Positions 39,319 through 49,350 of a stretch of DNA of 64,000 bases are shown in pieces; position 1 is the first letter of the stretch; each line of letters begins with the position of its first letter. The DNA is from Bradyrhizobium sp. CB1650. Its GTDB lineage: Bacteria; Pseudomonadota; Alphaproteobacteria; Rhizobiales; Xanthobacteraceae. The notes under the pieces are model-generated. The model searched no databases and was not told where the DNA came from. It worked only from the letters and a program-made list of their open reading frames with translations. Both the position numbers and the translations under genes were made by a program. The stretch lies in contig NZ_CP121695.1 in assembly GCF_029761915.1 (NCBI RefSeq), positions 682,001 through 746,000 of the forward strand, in the 5' to 3' direction.

Positions 39319-39944
39319 CGCAGCACTCCCAGGAGATAGACGAAGGTGAAGACGCCGATCCAGACCACGTCGAGGAAGTGCCAGAACATCGACAGGCACA
39401 TCAGGCGACGGCGGTTGGCCTCGATCAGGCCGAACTTCCAGACCTGCACCATCAGGGTCACCAGCCAGATCAGGCCGCAGGTGACGTGCAGGCCGTGGGT
39501 GCCGACCAGGGTGAAGAAGGCGGACAAGAAGGCGCTGCGCTGCGGCGTCGCGCCCTCATGGATCATGTGGGCGAACTCGGTGAGCTCGATGCCGATGAAG
39601 GCGGCGCCGAACAGGCCGGTGATGGCCAGCCACATCTGCGTCAGACCGACGCGGTTCTGCTGCATCGTCAGCATGGCAAAGCCATAGGTGATCGAGGACA
39701 GCAGCAGCATCGAGGTGTTGACCGCGACCAGCGACAGGTCGAACAGGTCCTTCGGCGCCGGACCGGCGGCGTAGTTGCCGCCGAGCACGCCGAAGGTGGC
39801 AAACAGGATCGCAAAGATGAGACAGTCGCTCATCAAATAGATCCAGAAGCCGAGCGCGGTGCTCCATCCTTCCGGATGCGGATGCTCGTCGGCGAGGTAG
39901 AACAGCGGCTCGCCCGTTTGAGTGGGTTTGACAGCGATCGTCAT
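39315..39944 (-). CDS. cyoC: Cytochrome bo3 quinol oxidase subunit III
   Basis: A 209-residue five-helix subunit. Seen: [40 protein letters not shown], the [14 protein letters not shown] segment, and [20 protein letters not shown] at the C terminus, all subunit III hallmarks. It begins directly after the cyoB stop. Confidence 0.95.
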   Translation of the reverse strand: MTIAVKPTQTGEPLFYLADEHPHPEGWSTALGFWIYLMSDCLIFAILFATFGVLGGNYAAGPAPKDLFDLSLVAVNTSMLLLSSITYGFAMLTMQQNRVGLTQMWLAITGLFGAAFIGIELTEFAHMIHEGATPQRSAFLSAFFTLVGTHGLHVTCGLIWLVTLMVQVWKFGLIEANRRRLMCLSMFWHFLDVVWIGVFTFVYLLGVLR

Positions 39945-41942
39945 TTACTTGGCTCCCTCGAGCAGTTGGGTTCGCGCGTCCTCGGTCCGGACGACCTCAT
40001 CGGCCGGGATGTCGAAGTCGCGGTGATAGTTGAAGGTGTGGCCGATGCCGACGGCGAGCATCGCGATGAAGCTCGCGGCGGCCAGCCACCAGATGTACCA
40101 GATCAGGCCGAATCCCATCGCGGTCGCGAAGCCGGCGAGGATGATGCCGGTGCCGGTGTTGCTCGGCATGTGGATCGGCTTGAAGCCGGTCAGCGGACGC
40201 TGATAGCCGCGCTTCTTCATGTCCCACCACGCGTCGTTGTCATGAACGACGGGCGTGAAGGCGAAGTTGTAGGCCGGCGGCGGCGAGGAGGTCGCCCATT
40301 CCAGCGTGCGCGCATCCCAGGGATCGCCGGTGACGTCCTTGAGCTGCTCGCGCCGGAGGAAGCTGACCGCGAACTGCACCAGCATGCAGATGATGCCGAG
40401 GAAGACGAGGCCGGCGCCGATCGCGGCGATGATGAACCAGATCTGCAGGCTCGGATCGTCGAACACGCGCAGACGCCGGGTCACTCCCATCAGGCCGAGC
40501 ACATAGAGCGGCATGAAGGCAAGGTAGAAGCCGGTGACCCAGAACCAGAACGACAGCTTGCCCCAGAACGGATCGAGCTTGAAGCCGAACGCCTTCGGGA
40601 ACCAGTAGCCGATGCCGGCGAACGCGCCGAACACCACGCCGCCGATGATCACGTTGTGGAAGTGCGCGATCAGGAACAGGCTGTTGTGCAGGACGAAGTC
40701 GGCCGGGGGGACTGCGAGCAGCACGCCGGTCATGCCGCCGATCACGAAGGTCAGCATGAAGGCGATGGTCCACATCATCGGGAGCTCGAACCGGATTCTG
40801 CCGCGATACATCGTGAACAGCCAGTTGAACATCTTCGCTCCCGTCGGGATCGAGATGATCATCGTGGTGATGCCGAAGAAGGAGTTGACGCTGGCGCCCG
40901 ACCCCATGGTGAAGAAGTGGTGTAGCCAGACCAGGTACGACAGGATGGTGATGACCACCGTGGCGTAGACCATCGAGGTGTAGCCGAACAGCCGCTTGCC
41001 CGAGAAGGTCGAGGTGACTTCCGAGAAGATGCCGAAGGCCGGCAGAACCAGGATGTAGACCTCGGGATGGCCCCAGATCCAGATCAGGTTCACGTACATC
41101 ATCGGGCTGCCGCCGAAGTCGTTGGTGAAGAAGTTGGTGCCGACGTAACGGTCGAGCGAGAGCAGCGCGAGCACGACGGTGAGCACCGGGAACGAGGCGA
41201 CGATCAGCACGTTCGTGCAGAGCGAGGTCCAGGTGAAGACGGGCATCCGCATCATGGTCATGCCCGGGGCCCGCAGCTTGACGATGGTGCAGATCAGGTT
41301 GATGCCGGACAAGGTCGTGCCGACGCCGGCGACCTGCAGCGCCCATATGTAATAGTCGACGCCGACGTCTGGACTGTAGCCGATGTTCGACAGCGGCGGG
41401 TAAGCGAGCCAGCCGGTGCGGGCGAACTCGCCGATGAACAGCGAGGCCATCACCAGCACCGCGCCGCCGACCGTCATCCAGAAGCTGAAATTGTTCAGGA
41501 ACGGGAACGATACGTCGCGGGCGCCGATCTGCAGCGGCACGACGTAGTTCATCAGGCCGGTGACCAGCGGCATCGCCACGAAGAAGATCATGATCACGCC
41601 GTGGGCGGTGAAGACCTGGTCGTAGTGATGGGCGTTGAGGTAGCCCTCGGAGCCACCAAACGCGAGCATCTGCTGGCCGCGCATCATCAGCGCGTCGGCA
41701 AAGCCGCGCAGCAGCATCACGATGCCGAGGATCATGTACATGATGCCGATGCGCTTGTGGTCGACGGTGGTGAACCACTCGCGCCACAGATAGCCCCAGA
41801 GGCGGAAATAGGTGAGGCCGCCGAGCAGCGTGATGCCGCCGAGCGCGACCACCACGAAGGTGCCGACGACGATCGGCTCGTGCAGCGGCAGCGATTCGAA
41901 GCCGAGCCGGCCGAAGATGAGCTTGAGAAGATCAGGAGACAT
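39945..41942 (-). CDS. cyoB: Cytochrome bo3 quinol oxidase subunit I
   Basis: A 665-residue catalytic subunit carrying heme b, the high-spin heme and CuB. Seen: [15 protein letters not shown] with a low-spin heme His, [15 protein letters not shown] with the His-Tyr crosslink, the HH pair in [10 protein letters not shown], and [16 protein letters not shown] with the high-spin heme His and second low-spin ligand. It oxidises ubiquinol and pumps protons. It is 11 bases downstream of cyoA. Confidence 0.97.
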   Translation of the reverse strand: MSPDLLKLIFGRLGFESLPLHEPIVVGTFVVVALGGITLLGGLTYFRLWGYLWREWFTTVDHKRIGIMYMILGIVMLLRGFADALMMRGQQMLAFGGSEGYLNAHHYDQVFTAHGVIMIFFVAMPLVTGLMNYVVPLQIGARDVSFPFLNNFSFWMTVGGAVLVMASLFIGEFARTGWLAYPPLSNIGYSPDVGVDYYIWALQVAGVGTTLSGINLICTIVKLRAPGMTMMRMPVFTWTSLCTNVLIVASFPVLTVVLALLSLDRYVGTNFFTNDFGGSPMMYVNLIWIWGHPEVYILVLPAFGIFSEVTSTFSGKRLFGYTSMVYATVVITILSYLVWLHHFFTMGSGASVNSFFGITTMIISIPTGAKMFNWLFTMYRGRIRFELPMMWTIAFMLTFVIGGMTGVLLAVPPADFVLHNSLFLIAHFHNVIIGGVVFGAFAGIGYWFPKAFGFKLDPFWGKLSFWFWVTGFYLAFMPLYVLGLMGVTRRLRVFDDPSLQIWFIIAAIGAGLVFLGIICMLVQFAVSFLRREQLKDVTGDPWDARTLEWATSSPPPAYNFAFTPVVHDNDAWWDMKKRGYQRPLTGFKPIHMPSNTGTGIILAGFATAMGFGLIWYIWWLAAASFIAMLAVGIGHTFNYHRDFDIPADEVVRTEDARTQLLEGAK

Positions 41943-41953
41943 GCGAGCTCTCT

Positions 41954-43114
41954 CTAGGAGTCTGACTTCGGACGTTGTCCGAGGAAGAAGGACGAGGACT
42001 TGAGCGGCGTGAAGCTCGGGCGCTTCAGGCCGGCGCCGAGCAGCGGCGTGGCATCGTTCGGTGCCTTGATCGACGCGGTGGTCTGGCCCTGCGGCGCATC
42101 CGGCGTGCAGGTGCCGGCCACGAAGGTCGGCTCGCCGCCCAGCGCGGTGCCGCGGCGGGCGTATTTGTCGTAGGCAAGCGGCAGGGTGTTGTTCAGACCT
42201 TCATGGCCGAGGCCGCCCTTGGCGTCGATCGCCATCATCTCGCTCTGGCACATCTTGCCGGTCTCGACGCACATGTTGAGGATCAGGCGGTAGAGATCGG
42301 CATCGACAGTGCCGTAGCGCCGCACCGGCTCGTTCTGGCTCGGCTTCTCGAGCTGAAGATATTCGGCGCGACCGAGCGAGCCGCCGGCCGATTTGGCGCT
42401 GGCGATCCAGGCCTCGAAGCCCTTGTCGTCGAGGCCGTGGAAGGCGAAGTGCATGCCGGAAAAGCCGGCGCCGCTGTAGTTCGCCGAAAAGCCCTTATAC
42501 GTGCCGGCGTGGTTCACCACGGCGTGGAGCTTGGTCTCCATGCCGGGCATCGCGTAGATCTGGCCGGCGAGCGCGGGGATGTAGAACGAGTTCATCACCG
42601 AGGAGGCGGTGATGCGGAAATTGATCGGGCGATCGACCGGCGCCGCGAGATCGTTGACGGTGGCGATGCCGTAGTCCGGATAGATGAAGAGCCATTTCCA
42701 GTCGAGCGCGACGACGTCGATCTCGAGCGGGGCCTTGGCCTGATCCAGGGCGCGCTCCGCGTTGATGCGGCCGAGCGTGCGGTAGGGGTCGAGCAGATGC
42801 GTGCCCATCCAGGTCAGCGCGCCCAGGCAAACGATGATCAAGAGCGGCGCCGACCAGATCACGAGCTCGAGCTTGGTCGAATGGTCCCAATCCGGCTCGT
42901 AGCGCGCCGAATTGTTGGACTGGCGATAGCGCCAGGCGAACAGCACCGTCAGCGCCATCACGGGCACCACGATCAGCAGCATCAGGACGGTGGAGATGAT
43001 GACGAGGTCGCGCTGCTGGGCAGCAATATCGCCGGCTGGCGCCAGCACGACGTAGTTGCAGCCGCTGAGCGCAACCGCCAAAGGTAGTAGCGCCAGGATC
43101 TTGAGACGAGACAC
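41954..43114 (-). CDS. cyoA: Cytochrome bo3 quinol oxidase subunit II
   Basis: A 386-residue lipoprotein subunit: the signal peptide ends in the lipobox LSGC (16-19), followed by two transmembrane helices and a periplasmic cupredoxin-like domain ([24 protein letters not shown] segment here [20 protein letters not shown]). The CuA ligands of cytochrome c oxidases are absent, as expected for a quinol oxidase. It is first gene of the cyoABCD-surf1-regS-regR run. A conspicuous palindrome lies ~70 bases upstream. Confidence 0.96.
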   Translation of the reverse strand: MSRLKILALLPLAVALSGCNYVVLAPAGDIAAQQRDLVIISTVLMLLIVVPVMALTVLFAWRYRQSNNSARYEPDWDHSTKLELVIWSAPLLIIVCLGALTWMGTHLLDPYRTLGRINAERALDQAKAPLEIDVVALDWKWLFIYPDYGIATVNDLAAPVDRPINFRITASSVMNSFYIPALAGQIYAMPGMETKLHAVVNHAGTYKGFSANYSGAGFSGMHFAFHGLDDKGFEAWIASAKSAGGSLGRAEYLQLEKPSQNEPVRRYGTVDADLYRLILNMCVETGKMCQSEMMAIDAKGGLGHEGLNNTLPLAYDKYARRGTALGGEPTFVAGTCTPDAPQGQTTASIKAPNDATPLLGAGLKRPSFTPLKSSSFFLGQRPKSDS

Positions 43115-43180
43115 GGGCCGAGCCTTCCAGATTGAGTTTCCTTTGCGGGGCCAACGGGTAGCTGCGGCGCAGCAATCCGG

Positions 43181-43203
43181 ACATTGGACAATTTGTCCAA
43201 TGT
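43181..43203. promoter_or_regulatory. 23-bp near-perfect palindrome upstream of cyoA and the MFS gene
   Basis: ACATTGGACAA-T-TTGTCCAATGT: two perfect 11-bp arms around a single base, in the 179-base gap between divergent cyoA and the MFS transporter. It is not an FNR/FixK or Irr box. Its size and symmetry mark it as an operator for a dimeric repressor or activator, perhaps governing both directions. Confidence 0.75.
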
Positions 43204-43293
43204 TGCAGTGCGGAATGATGGGTCAGAGAGAGGCAGATTGCCCGGCGCCCGCCGGGTGGTCGGCTTTGGTTTTCAGGACGTTAAGGGCGCACG

Positions 43294-44637
43294 ATGGCGA
43301 CGGCACACACCCCCGCAATGGCAGACCTCCACTCGGGCGAGCATGGCCACGACCAGGCCAGTCCCGGCGAGATCGCCATCGGCGTCATCATCGGCCGCAC
43401 TTCGGAATTCTTCGACTTCTTCGTCTACGCGATCGCCTCGGTGATCGTGTTTCCCCGCCTGGTCTTCCCGTTCGCGAGCGAGCTGACCGGCACGCTCTAT
43501 TCCTTCGCCATCTTCGCGCTGGCCTTCATGGCGCGGCCGCTCGGCACCGTCATCTTCATGACGATCGACCGGCAATACGGCAAGACGGCCAAGCTCGTCA
43601 CCGCGCTGTTCGTGCTCGGTACCGCCACCGTCGCGATCGCGTTCCTGCCCGGCTATCACGAGATCGGTGCTTCTGCGATCTGGCTGCTGGCCATGGCGCG
43701 CGCAGCCCAGGGTCTGGCGTGGGGTGGTGCGTGGGACGGCCTCGCCTCGCTGCTCGCGCTGAACGCGCCGCCGTCCAAGCGGGGCTGGTACGCGATGGTG
43801 CCGCAGCTCGGTGCGCCGCTCGGGCTGATCGTGGCGAGCGCCCTGTTCGCCTATTTTGCCGGTAGTCTGTCGGCGGAGGATTTCTTCGACTGGGGCTGGC
43901 GCTATCCGTTCTTCGTCGCCTTCGCCATCAACGTCGTGGCGCTGTTCGCCCGCCTGCGCATGGTGGCGACGGAGGAGTATGCCTCGCTGTTCGAGAGCCG
44001 CGATTTGCAGCCAGCGCGCATCTCCGACACCGTCGCGCGCGAAGGCCACAACATCATGCTCGGCGCGTTCGCGCCGCTGGCGAGCTTCGCGCTGTTCCAC
44101 ATGGTCACGGTGTTTCCGCTGTCCTGGGTGTTCCTGTTCACGCGTGAAAGCCCGGTGCGCTTCTTGATCATCGAGATCGTCGCCGCCGTGTTCGGGGTCG
44201 CGGCGATCGTGGCCTCGGGCATCATCGCCGACCGGGTCGGCCGCAAGTCGCTGCTGATGGGTTCGGCGATCGCGATCGCGGTGTATAGCGGCTTCGCCCC
44301 GCAGCTTCTCGACGCCGGCGCGTTCGGCGAGACCATCTACATGGTGATCGGCTTCATCCTGCTCGGCCTGTCCTTCGGCCAGTCTTCGGGCGCGATCGCC
44401 TCGAATTTCAAGCAGATGTACCGCTACACGGCCTCGGCACTCACCTCGGACATGGCCTGGCTGTTCGGCGCCGGCTTCGCCCCGCTCGCGGCCCTTCTGC
44501 TCGCCACCAATCTCGGCGTCATCGCCTCTGGTGCCTATTTGCTCTCGGGCGCGCTGTGGACCCTCGTGGCGCTCTGGCTCAGCGGCCAGCGCGAGGTGGG
44601 CGACATGGACGCAGGTGGACCTTCGACGAGCCGATAA
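43294..44637 (+). CDS. MFS transporter, metabolite:H+ symporter-like
   Basis: A 447-residue, roughly 12-helix transporter. Seen: GRTSEFFDFFVYAIASVIVF in helix 1, MARPLGTVIFMTIDRQYGK as the loop 2-3 signature, and the repeat loop IIADRVGRKSLLMG in the second half. The sequence fits the MHS/sugar-phosphate and organic-acid branch. It is divergent from cyoA and convergent with a LysR gene. Substrate is not readable. Confidence 0.88.
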   Translation: MATAHTPAMADLHSGEHGHDQASPGEIAIGVIIGRTSEFFDFFVYAIASVIVFPRLVFPFASELTGTLYSFAIFALAFMARPLGTVIFMTIDRQYGKTAKLVTALFVLGTATVAIAFLPGYHEIGASAIWLLAMARAAQGLAWGGAWDGLASLLALNAPPSKRGWYAMVPQLGAPLGLIVASALFAYFAGSLSAEDFFDWGWRYPFFVAFAINVVALFARLRMVATEEYASLFESRDLQPARISDTVAREGHNIMLGAFAPLASFALFHMVTVFPLSWVFLFTRESPVRFLIIEIVAAVFGVAAIVASGIIADRVGRKSLLMGSAIAIAVYSGFAPQLLDAGAFGETIYMVIGFILLGLSFGQSSGAIASNFKQMYRYTASALTSDMAWLFGAGFAPLAALLLATNLGVIASGAYLLSGALWTLVALWLSGQREVGDMDAGGPSTSR

Positions 44638-44673
44638 GCTTCCGGCGAGGTCGAAGGCGCAAATCCTCACCCG

Positions 44674-45558
44674 TCACATGCTCTCCCTCCGCGAATCCTG
44701 GCGGACGTTGAGATTCGCGAGAAGGGCAGACAGCCGCTTCGCCAATTGTTTGACGTCGGGATCAACCAGTCCCTCGCGAATGCAGACGACAGCGCGGGAG
44801 GGAGGCAGCTTCGGCAGATAATAGTCCCTGGACCTCACAACGTCCGGGGCGATCAGGGCGCTTGGCATGGCGGTCAGGCCAAGGCCGGCGCGAACCGCGC
44901 TGACACGGACGGCGGAGTCCGAGCTTCGAAGTACGATCCGGTAGGCAATCCCGCTTCGATCCAGTGGCCCGATCATCCAATTGTCCTCGGGCGGTGTTAT
45001 GATCGGGATCGGCGCCCCGGGCCGCGCGACGAAATCCCGCGACTTGACCCAACTCGTCTCGAACTGGAAATCACCGGAGACCAGGTCTTCGAGTTCCTGT
45101 CCGAAATTCTCGCGCAGGAATAAGCACGCGACATCGACAAACCCTTCAAGAAGACCGCGTCGAATCTCGCTGGAATGTTCGGCGGAGACAAACAGGTCGG
45201 AGAGACTCTCCTTGCCGAACTCGTCGAACACCGGCTGTGCGAGAATTTGGCTCACGCCCAGTCGATGCACGGAGAATCTGTCCGATCCCCCAAGCCTGAG
45301 AAGCTGATCATTGGCATCGATGATGCGGCGGGCCTGCTGAAGCGCGAGCTTGCCGAGCTCGGTCAGGGCCGTCCCGCTCGCGGTGCGCGTGAAAAGCTCG
45401 CCTCCGATGAGGCCCTGCAGCCGCTTGATCTGGGCGCTGACGGCGGGCTGGCTGAGGCTCAGCCTCTCTGCGGCCTTGGACATGCTGCCCGTCTCGGCGA
45501 TGGCCACGACGGTTCGCATGATCTCCATGGGAATATTCTGGATCCGCTGTCGAAGCAT
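44674..45558 (-). CDS. LysR-type transcriptional regulator
   Basis: A 294-residue regulator with an N-terminal HTH (IMRTVVAIAETGSMSKAAER, LSQPAVSAQIKRLQGLIGG) and a substrate-binding domain. The effector pocket region includes IITPPEDNWMIG. It is convergent with the MFS gene and divergent from the TadE-like gene across ~240 bases. The target is unknown: neither neighbour is arranged as the classical divergent LysR target, apart from the pilus-like pair. Confidence 0.9.
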   Translation of the reverse strand: MLRQRIQNIPMEIMRTVVAIAETGSMSKAAERLSLSQPAVSAQIKRLQGLIGGELFTRTASGTALTELGKLALQQARRIIDANDQLLRLGGSDRFSVHRLGVSQILAQPVFDEFGKESLSDLFVSAEHSSEIRRGLLEGFVDVACLFLRENFGQELEDLVSGDFQFETSWVKSRDFVARPGAPIPIITPPEDNWMIGPLDRSGIAYRIVLRSSDSAVRVSAVRAGLGLTAMPSALIAPDVVRSRDYYLPKLPPSRAVVCIREGLVDPDVKQLAKRLSALLANLNVRQDSRRESM

Positions 45559-45802
45559 CCGAGCCCCCTCGGCCAGACAAAAGGAATTCTCTGTCTCTCT
45601 ATCCTTGCGAGCTTTTTTCTTGATCTACCGCAATGGTCCTGGCGATCGGACCCTTGATCGCCTTGCGCAACCAATATCAACGAAATCTATATGCCCATTT
45701 GCATGCATAACGGTGTCAACCGGAGCGTGTAATGCCGTCCATACATCCTAAATGGGATGTCCTCAAGCTCGTAGAAATTCGGATATTTGAGGCTTTCTGC
45801 AC

Positions 45803-46213
45803 ATGCGCTTTACACGAAACCAGAGCGGAGCATCGGCAGTTGAATTCGCCATCATGCTCCCGGTCTTCCTCACGATCATATTCGGCATCGTGGTCTTCGG
45901 CTGCTATCTCACGATGGTCCACGGGGTTCAGCAGCTTGCGGCCGAAGCTGCTCGGACGTCGATCGCGGGTCTGAACGACAGCGAGCGCAGCAGCCTTGCC
46001 ACCTCCTATGTCACGTCCAGCGCTTCCGGCTATCCCTTGCTTGATGCAACCAAGCTCGACGTGGCTGCGGCGCCATCGGGTTCGGACCCGAACGTCTACG
46101 TGGTGACGGTGCGCTATGATGCGTCCTCGAGTTTCATTTTTGCACTCCCATTCGTGCCGCCGCTGCCGTCGCTGATCGCGCGATCGGCGGTGATCCCGAA
46201 TGGAGGATTCTGA
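45803..46213 (+). CDS. TadE/TadG-like pilus assembly protein (short)
   Basis: A 136-residue pseudopilin-like protein: a basic start (MRFTRNQSGASAVEFAIMLP) with the TadE signature GASAVEFAI and a single hydrophobic helix, then a periplasmic domain ending SLIARSAVIPNGGF. TadE-like proteins assist Flp/Tad pilus assembly at the inner membrane. Only this gene and the next TadG-like gene are present; the tadABC, cpaABC and flp genes are not. Confidence 0.87.
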   Translation: MRFTRNQSGASAVEFAIMLPVFLTIIFGIVVFGCYLTMVHGVQQLAAEAARTSIAGLNDSERSSLATSYVTSSASGYPLLDATKLDVAAAPSGSDPNVYVVTVRYDASSSFIFALPFVPPLPSLIARSAVIPNGGF

Positions 46214-46214
46214 G

Positions 46215-47711
46215 ATGGAGCGACGGTTGCGCATTCACCGCTTCATCGCCGACACGAGAGGAAACTTCACCCTCATGGGTGCGGGGCTGATGACGCTCGT
46301 CATCGGTTGTACCGCGCTCGGCGTCGACGTCGGAGCTATCTTCACGGACAAGCGGAAAGCCCAGAGCGCCGCCGATCTCGCCGCCATCGTCGCCGCGAGC
46401 AACCTGACCAATGCGTACAACGCCGCCTCCGCGACCGTCGTGAAGAACAACTATCCCGCCAATTCGCTCGTCTCCGTGGATCTCGGCACCTATACGCCCG
46501 ATCCGACGCGGGCTCCGCAGGCTCGCTTCGTGACGCCGGCCACGGGCACCGCCAATGCCGCGCGAGTGACGTTGAGGACCCAGACGCCGCTTTATTTCGC
46601 CCGCTACATCACCGGCAGCAGCCAGTTCACCATCAATACGCAGGCGACGGCCTCGAGCACGGCGTTCGCGTCCTTTGCGATCGGCTCGCGCCTTGTCTCC
46701 ATCAACGGCGGCCTGCTCAACGCCCTTCTCGGCGGCATGCTCGGCACCAGCTTCTCGCTGTCGGCGATGGACTACCAGTCGTTGGTGAATGCTAGGATCG
46801 ATGCCTTCGACTTCCTCTCGGCCCTGGCGACGCGCGCGAACCTGACCGGAGTGTCGTACGACACGCTGCTCTCGGGCAATGTCAAATTGCCCGACGCAAT
46901 TGCCGCGGCGCTTGCGGCACAGCAGGCGACCAACGGCGCCAGCTCGGCCACGATCGCGCTGTCGCATCAGATCACGGCGCCCGTCGCGCTGGGGCTGCCC
47001 GGCATTGCAGGCGCTAGCGTCGTCGTGACGATTGGAGAGCGGCCTGTGGGCTCTAGCTGGCTCGCGGTTGGCACACAGGGTGCGAGCGTCCACACCGCGC
47101 AAACGCGAATCCTGCTGATGGTCCAGATCGGCGGGAGTGGTATCGTTCCGGCGATCAATCTGCCGCTCTACGTCGAGATTGCCCAGGGAACGGCTACGCT
47201 CAACGCCATCTCCTGCAACCATGCGAACATCACCAACTCGACGGTGACGCTGGGTGTGACGCCGGGACTCGTGGATGCGTGGATCGGCAACGTCTCGATG
47301 GCGGACATGACGAATTTCACGAGCAAGCCGAATCCGCCTGCGGCCGTGCTGGTCAATGTCGGCGGGCTAAACGTCTCGGGTCGCGCGCATGCGGCAATCG
47401 GGAATACCTCGCCGACGTCGGTCGATTTCAACTACGTCGACATTCAATCGCAACTGGCGAAGACGATCAGCACGCGAAACTTCACGTCGTCGCTGACCTC
47501 GAGCCTGCTCGGCGATCTCTCGCTCAGCGTCAACGGCGTCGGTCTGCCGATTCCGGGACTGACGTCGACGGTCAGCGGTATCCTGGCGGGATCGACCAGC
47601 TCGATCGACCAACTCGTCGCTTCGGTTCTGTCGACGCTCGGAGTCGGTGTCGGCCAGGCTGATGTATGGGTGCCGGGCATCCGTTGCGACGGTGCGGTGT
47701 TGGTCAACTAG
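46215..47711 (+). CDS. TadG-like putative Flp pilus-associated protein
   Basis: A 498-residue protein. The N-terminal region GNFTLMGAGLMTLVIGCTAL and VDVGAIFTDKRKAQSAADLA matches the TadE/G-like helix of PF13400-type proteins; a long Ala/Ser/Thr-rich extracytoplasmic domain follows with DUF2134-like features. The ATG was chosen because GGAGGA lies seven bases upstream; it starts one base after the TadE-like stop, so the two are coupled. No VWA metal motif is obvious, unlike some TadG proteins. Confidence 0.83.
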   Translation: MERRLRIHRFIADTRGNFTLMGAGLMTLVIGCTALGVDVGAIFTDKRKAQSAADLAAIVAASNLTNAYNAASATVVKNNYPANSLVSVDLGTYTPDPTRAPQARFVTPATGTANAARVTLRTQTPLYFARYITGSSQFTINTQATASSTAFASFAIGSRLVSINGGLLNALLGGMLGTSFSLSAMDYQSLVNARIDAFDFLSALATRANLTGVSYDTLLSGNVKLPDAIAAALAAQQATNGASSATIALSHQITAPVALGLPGIAGASVVVTIGERPVGSSWLAVGTQGASVHTAQTRILLMVQIGGSGIVPAINLPLYVEIAQGTATLNAISCNHANITNSTVTLGVTPGLVDAWIGNVSMADMTNFTSKPNPPAAVLVNVGGLNVSGRAHAAIGNTSPTSVDFNYVDIQSQLAKTISTRNFTSSLTSSLLGDLSLSVNGVGLPIPGLTSTVSGILAGSTSSIDQLVASVLSTLGVGVGQADVWVPGIRCDGAVLVN

Positions 47712-47778
47712 AATCAGCCGGGTGAGACTTGATAGTCTTCGTCGACGTGCCCGGAGCGCGATAGACGACGGCTGATCT

Positions 47779-47814
47779 GTTCCGGGTTCGCGCCAAGCGC
47801 GCCCCGGGATGACG
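47779..47814. repeat. Half copy of repeat family B
   Basis: TTCCGGGTTCGCGCCAAGCG and CGCCCCGGGATGACG, between the convergent TadG-like and M48 genes. Confidence 0.6.
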
Positions 47815-47827
47815 CGGTTTTCGCGGG

Positions 47828-49318
47828 TCAATCCACCACGATCTTCACGCGGTCGCGTACCTTCACCTGCGCATGCGCATCGAGGCCGTTGAGCACGCGG
47901 AAGCGTTCGGTCGGGTGATCGACGCCCGCCATGCGGTGGGAGAGCGATTCCACGGTGTCGCCGGGCTGCACGGTGATCACCTTGATGCGCAGGGGGCGTG
48001 CGGCCTGGATCTCCTCGAGCGTCAGGCGGCGGAATGAATTGACGGTCTCGCGCGCATTGCGCTCGCTCTCGGTCGACTTCTGCCTGGTCGCGAAGATGAA
48101 GCGGTAGACGTCGCTGCCGAAGCGCAGCGCGTAGACCTTGAACTGCCACTGGTCGCCTTTGGCGGTGGCGGACGCGGCCGGAAGGCCGTTGATGGTGAGA
48201 TCCTCGGTCGAGGCCTTTTCGACGCCTTCCATCCAGCCGGAATTGAGGTAATCGCCGAGCGACTGCTCGGCCGGCACGCGCACGACGTCGAAGCGCATCG
48301 CCTGCGAGCCGCCCTCGCGAACGCCGATCACGGCCTGCGCGGTGTTGTCGAGCGTGAAATTGTCCGGCGCCTGGAAGGTGAAGCCGAGCTTCGGATGCAG
48401 GAACCTGCGGCCGCGGACAAAGCCTTCGCTGGGATCCTCGCCATAGACGAGGTTGTCGATGGCGGCCAGATAGCTCTCGCGGTCGCGTTCGCCGCCTTCG
48501 GGCGCACCATATTGCCGGGCAATCGTCTGCGCGTTCTGCACGCGTTCGGGCGTCGCCGGATGCGACGAGGTGAAATCCTGCGCGCGCGGGTCGAGCGAAT
48601 TCTTGCCGGCCTTGAGCTCGGCATTGCGCTCCATCGCCGCAAGAAAGCGCGCCGCACCATAGGGATCGAAATGCGCACGCGCGGCAATGCCGACGCCGAT
48701 GCCGTCAGCCTCGATCTCCTGGTTGCGCGAAAAGCTCGCCATGGTGAGCTTGGTCTTGGCGAGCGCGAGCGCAGTGAGGTCGGGATCGTTGCTCATATCG
48801 GTGACGACGCGGGTGACGATCGCGGCCTGGCGGGCCTGATCCTCGCGCATCGCGGCGTGCTTCGACAGCACATGCGCCATCTCGTGGCTGAGCACGGAGG
48901 ACAATTCGGAGGTGTCGCTGGCCAGCGCCAGCAGGCCGCGCGTGACGTAGAGCTGTCCGTTCGGCAAGGCGAATGCGTTCACAGCGCCGGAATTGAGGAT
49001 GGTGACCTTGTAGCCCTGGTCGGGACGATCGGAGGCCGCGACGAGCCGCTCGACGGTCTTGGTGACCAGCGATTCCAGCCGCGGATCGTCGTAGGTGCCG
49101 CCATAGCTCGCCAGGATGCGCTCATGTTCCTTTTCGGTCGCCGGCGTCTGCGCGACGGCCGGCTTTGGCTTGGGCAGCGCGACCGTCGGTGTCGTTGCGG
49201 CGGTCTGGAACCGGCCCATATCGCCGCAGCCGGCGAGGGTCGTGCCCAGCAAAAGGCAAAGCGTTGCCGGCGCAGCCCGAAGGCGGCGGCCTTCACCTCT
49301 TACGTGCCGTTCTAGCAC
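47828..49318 (-). CDS. M48 family lipoprotein metalloprotease with LysM-like C-terminal domain
   Basis: A protein of about 496 residues. The lipobox LAGC (28-31) predicts a lipoprotein. Zinc motif SHEMAHVLSKHAAM (HExxH, 145-149) and the downstream Glu ligand in NQEIEADGIG are present, followed by a TPR-like or helical middle and a C-terminal LysM-like segment (ITVQPGDTVESLSHRMAGVD). It resembles BepA/LoiP-type envelope quality-control proteases. I chose the GTG at 49318; a TTG at 49354 overlapping the neighbour's stop is also in frame. Confidence 0.88.
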   Translation of the reverse strand: MLERHVRGEGRRLRAAPATLCLLLGTTLAGCGDMGRFQTAATTPTVALPKPKPAVAQTPATEKEHERILASYGGTYDDPRLESLVTKTVERLVAASDRPDQGYKVTILNSGAVNAFALPNGQLYVTRGLLALASDTSELSSVLSHEMAHVLSKHAAMREDQARQAAIVTRVVTDMSNDPDLTALALAKTKLTMASFSRNQEIEADGIGVGIAARAHFDPYGAARFLAAMERNAELKAGKNSLDPRAQDFTSSHPATPERVQNAQTIARQYGAPEGGERDRESYLAAIDNLVYGEDPSEGFVRGRRFLHPKLGFTFQAPDNFTLDNTAQAVIGVREGGSQAMRFDVVRVPAEQSLGDYLNSGWMEGVEKASTEDLTINGLPAASATAKGDQWQFKVYALRFGSDVYRFIFATRQKSTESERNARETVNSFRRLTLEEIQAARPLRIKVITVQPGDTVESLSHRMAGVDHPTERFRVLNGLDAHAQVKVRDRVKIVVD

Positions 49319-49350
49319 CCCATCCACGTCGCTTAACCCGTGCCTGGCCT

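Noticed and set aside
39378..40925. 515-codon plus-strand frame opposite cyoB and cyoC
   Set aside because: Antisense artefact, rich in Asp/Glu/His/Gly/Arg; the minus strand encodes oxidase subunits.
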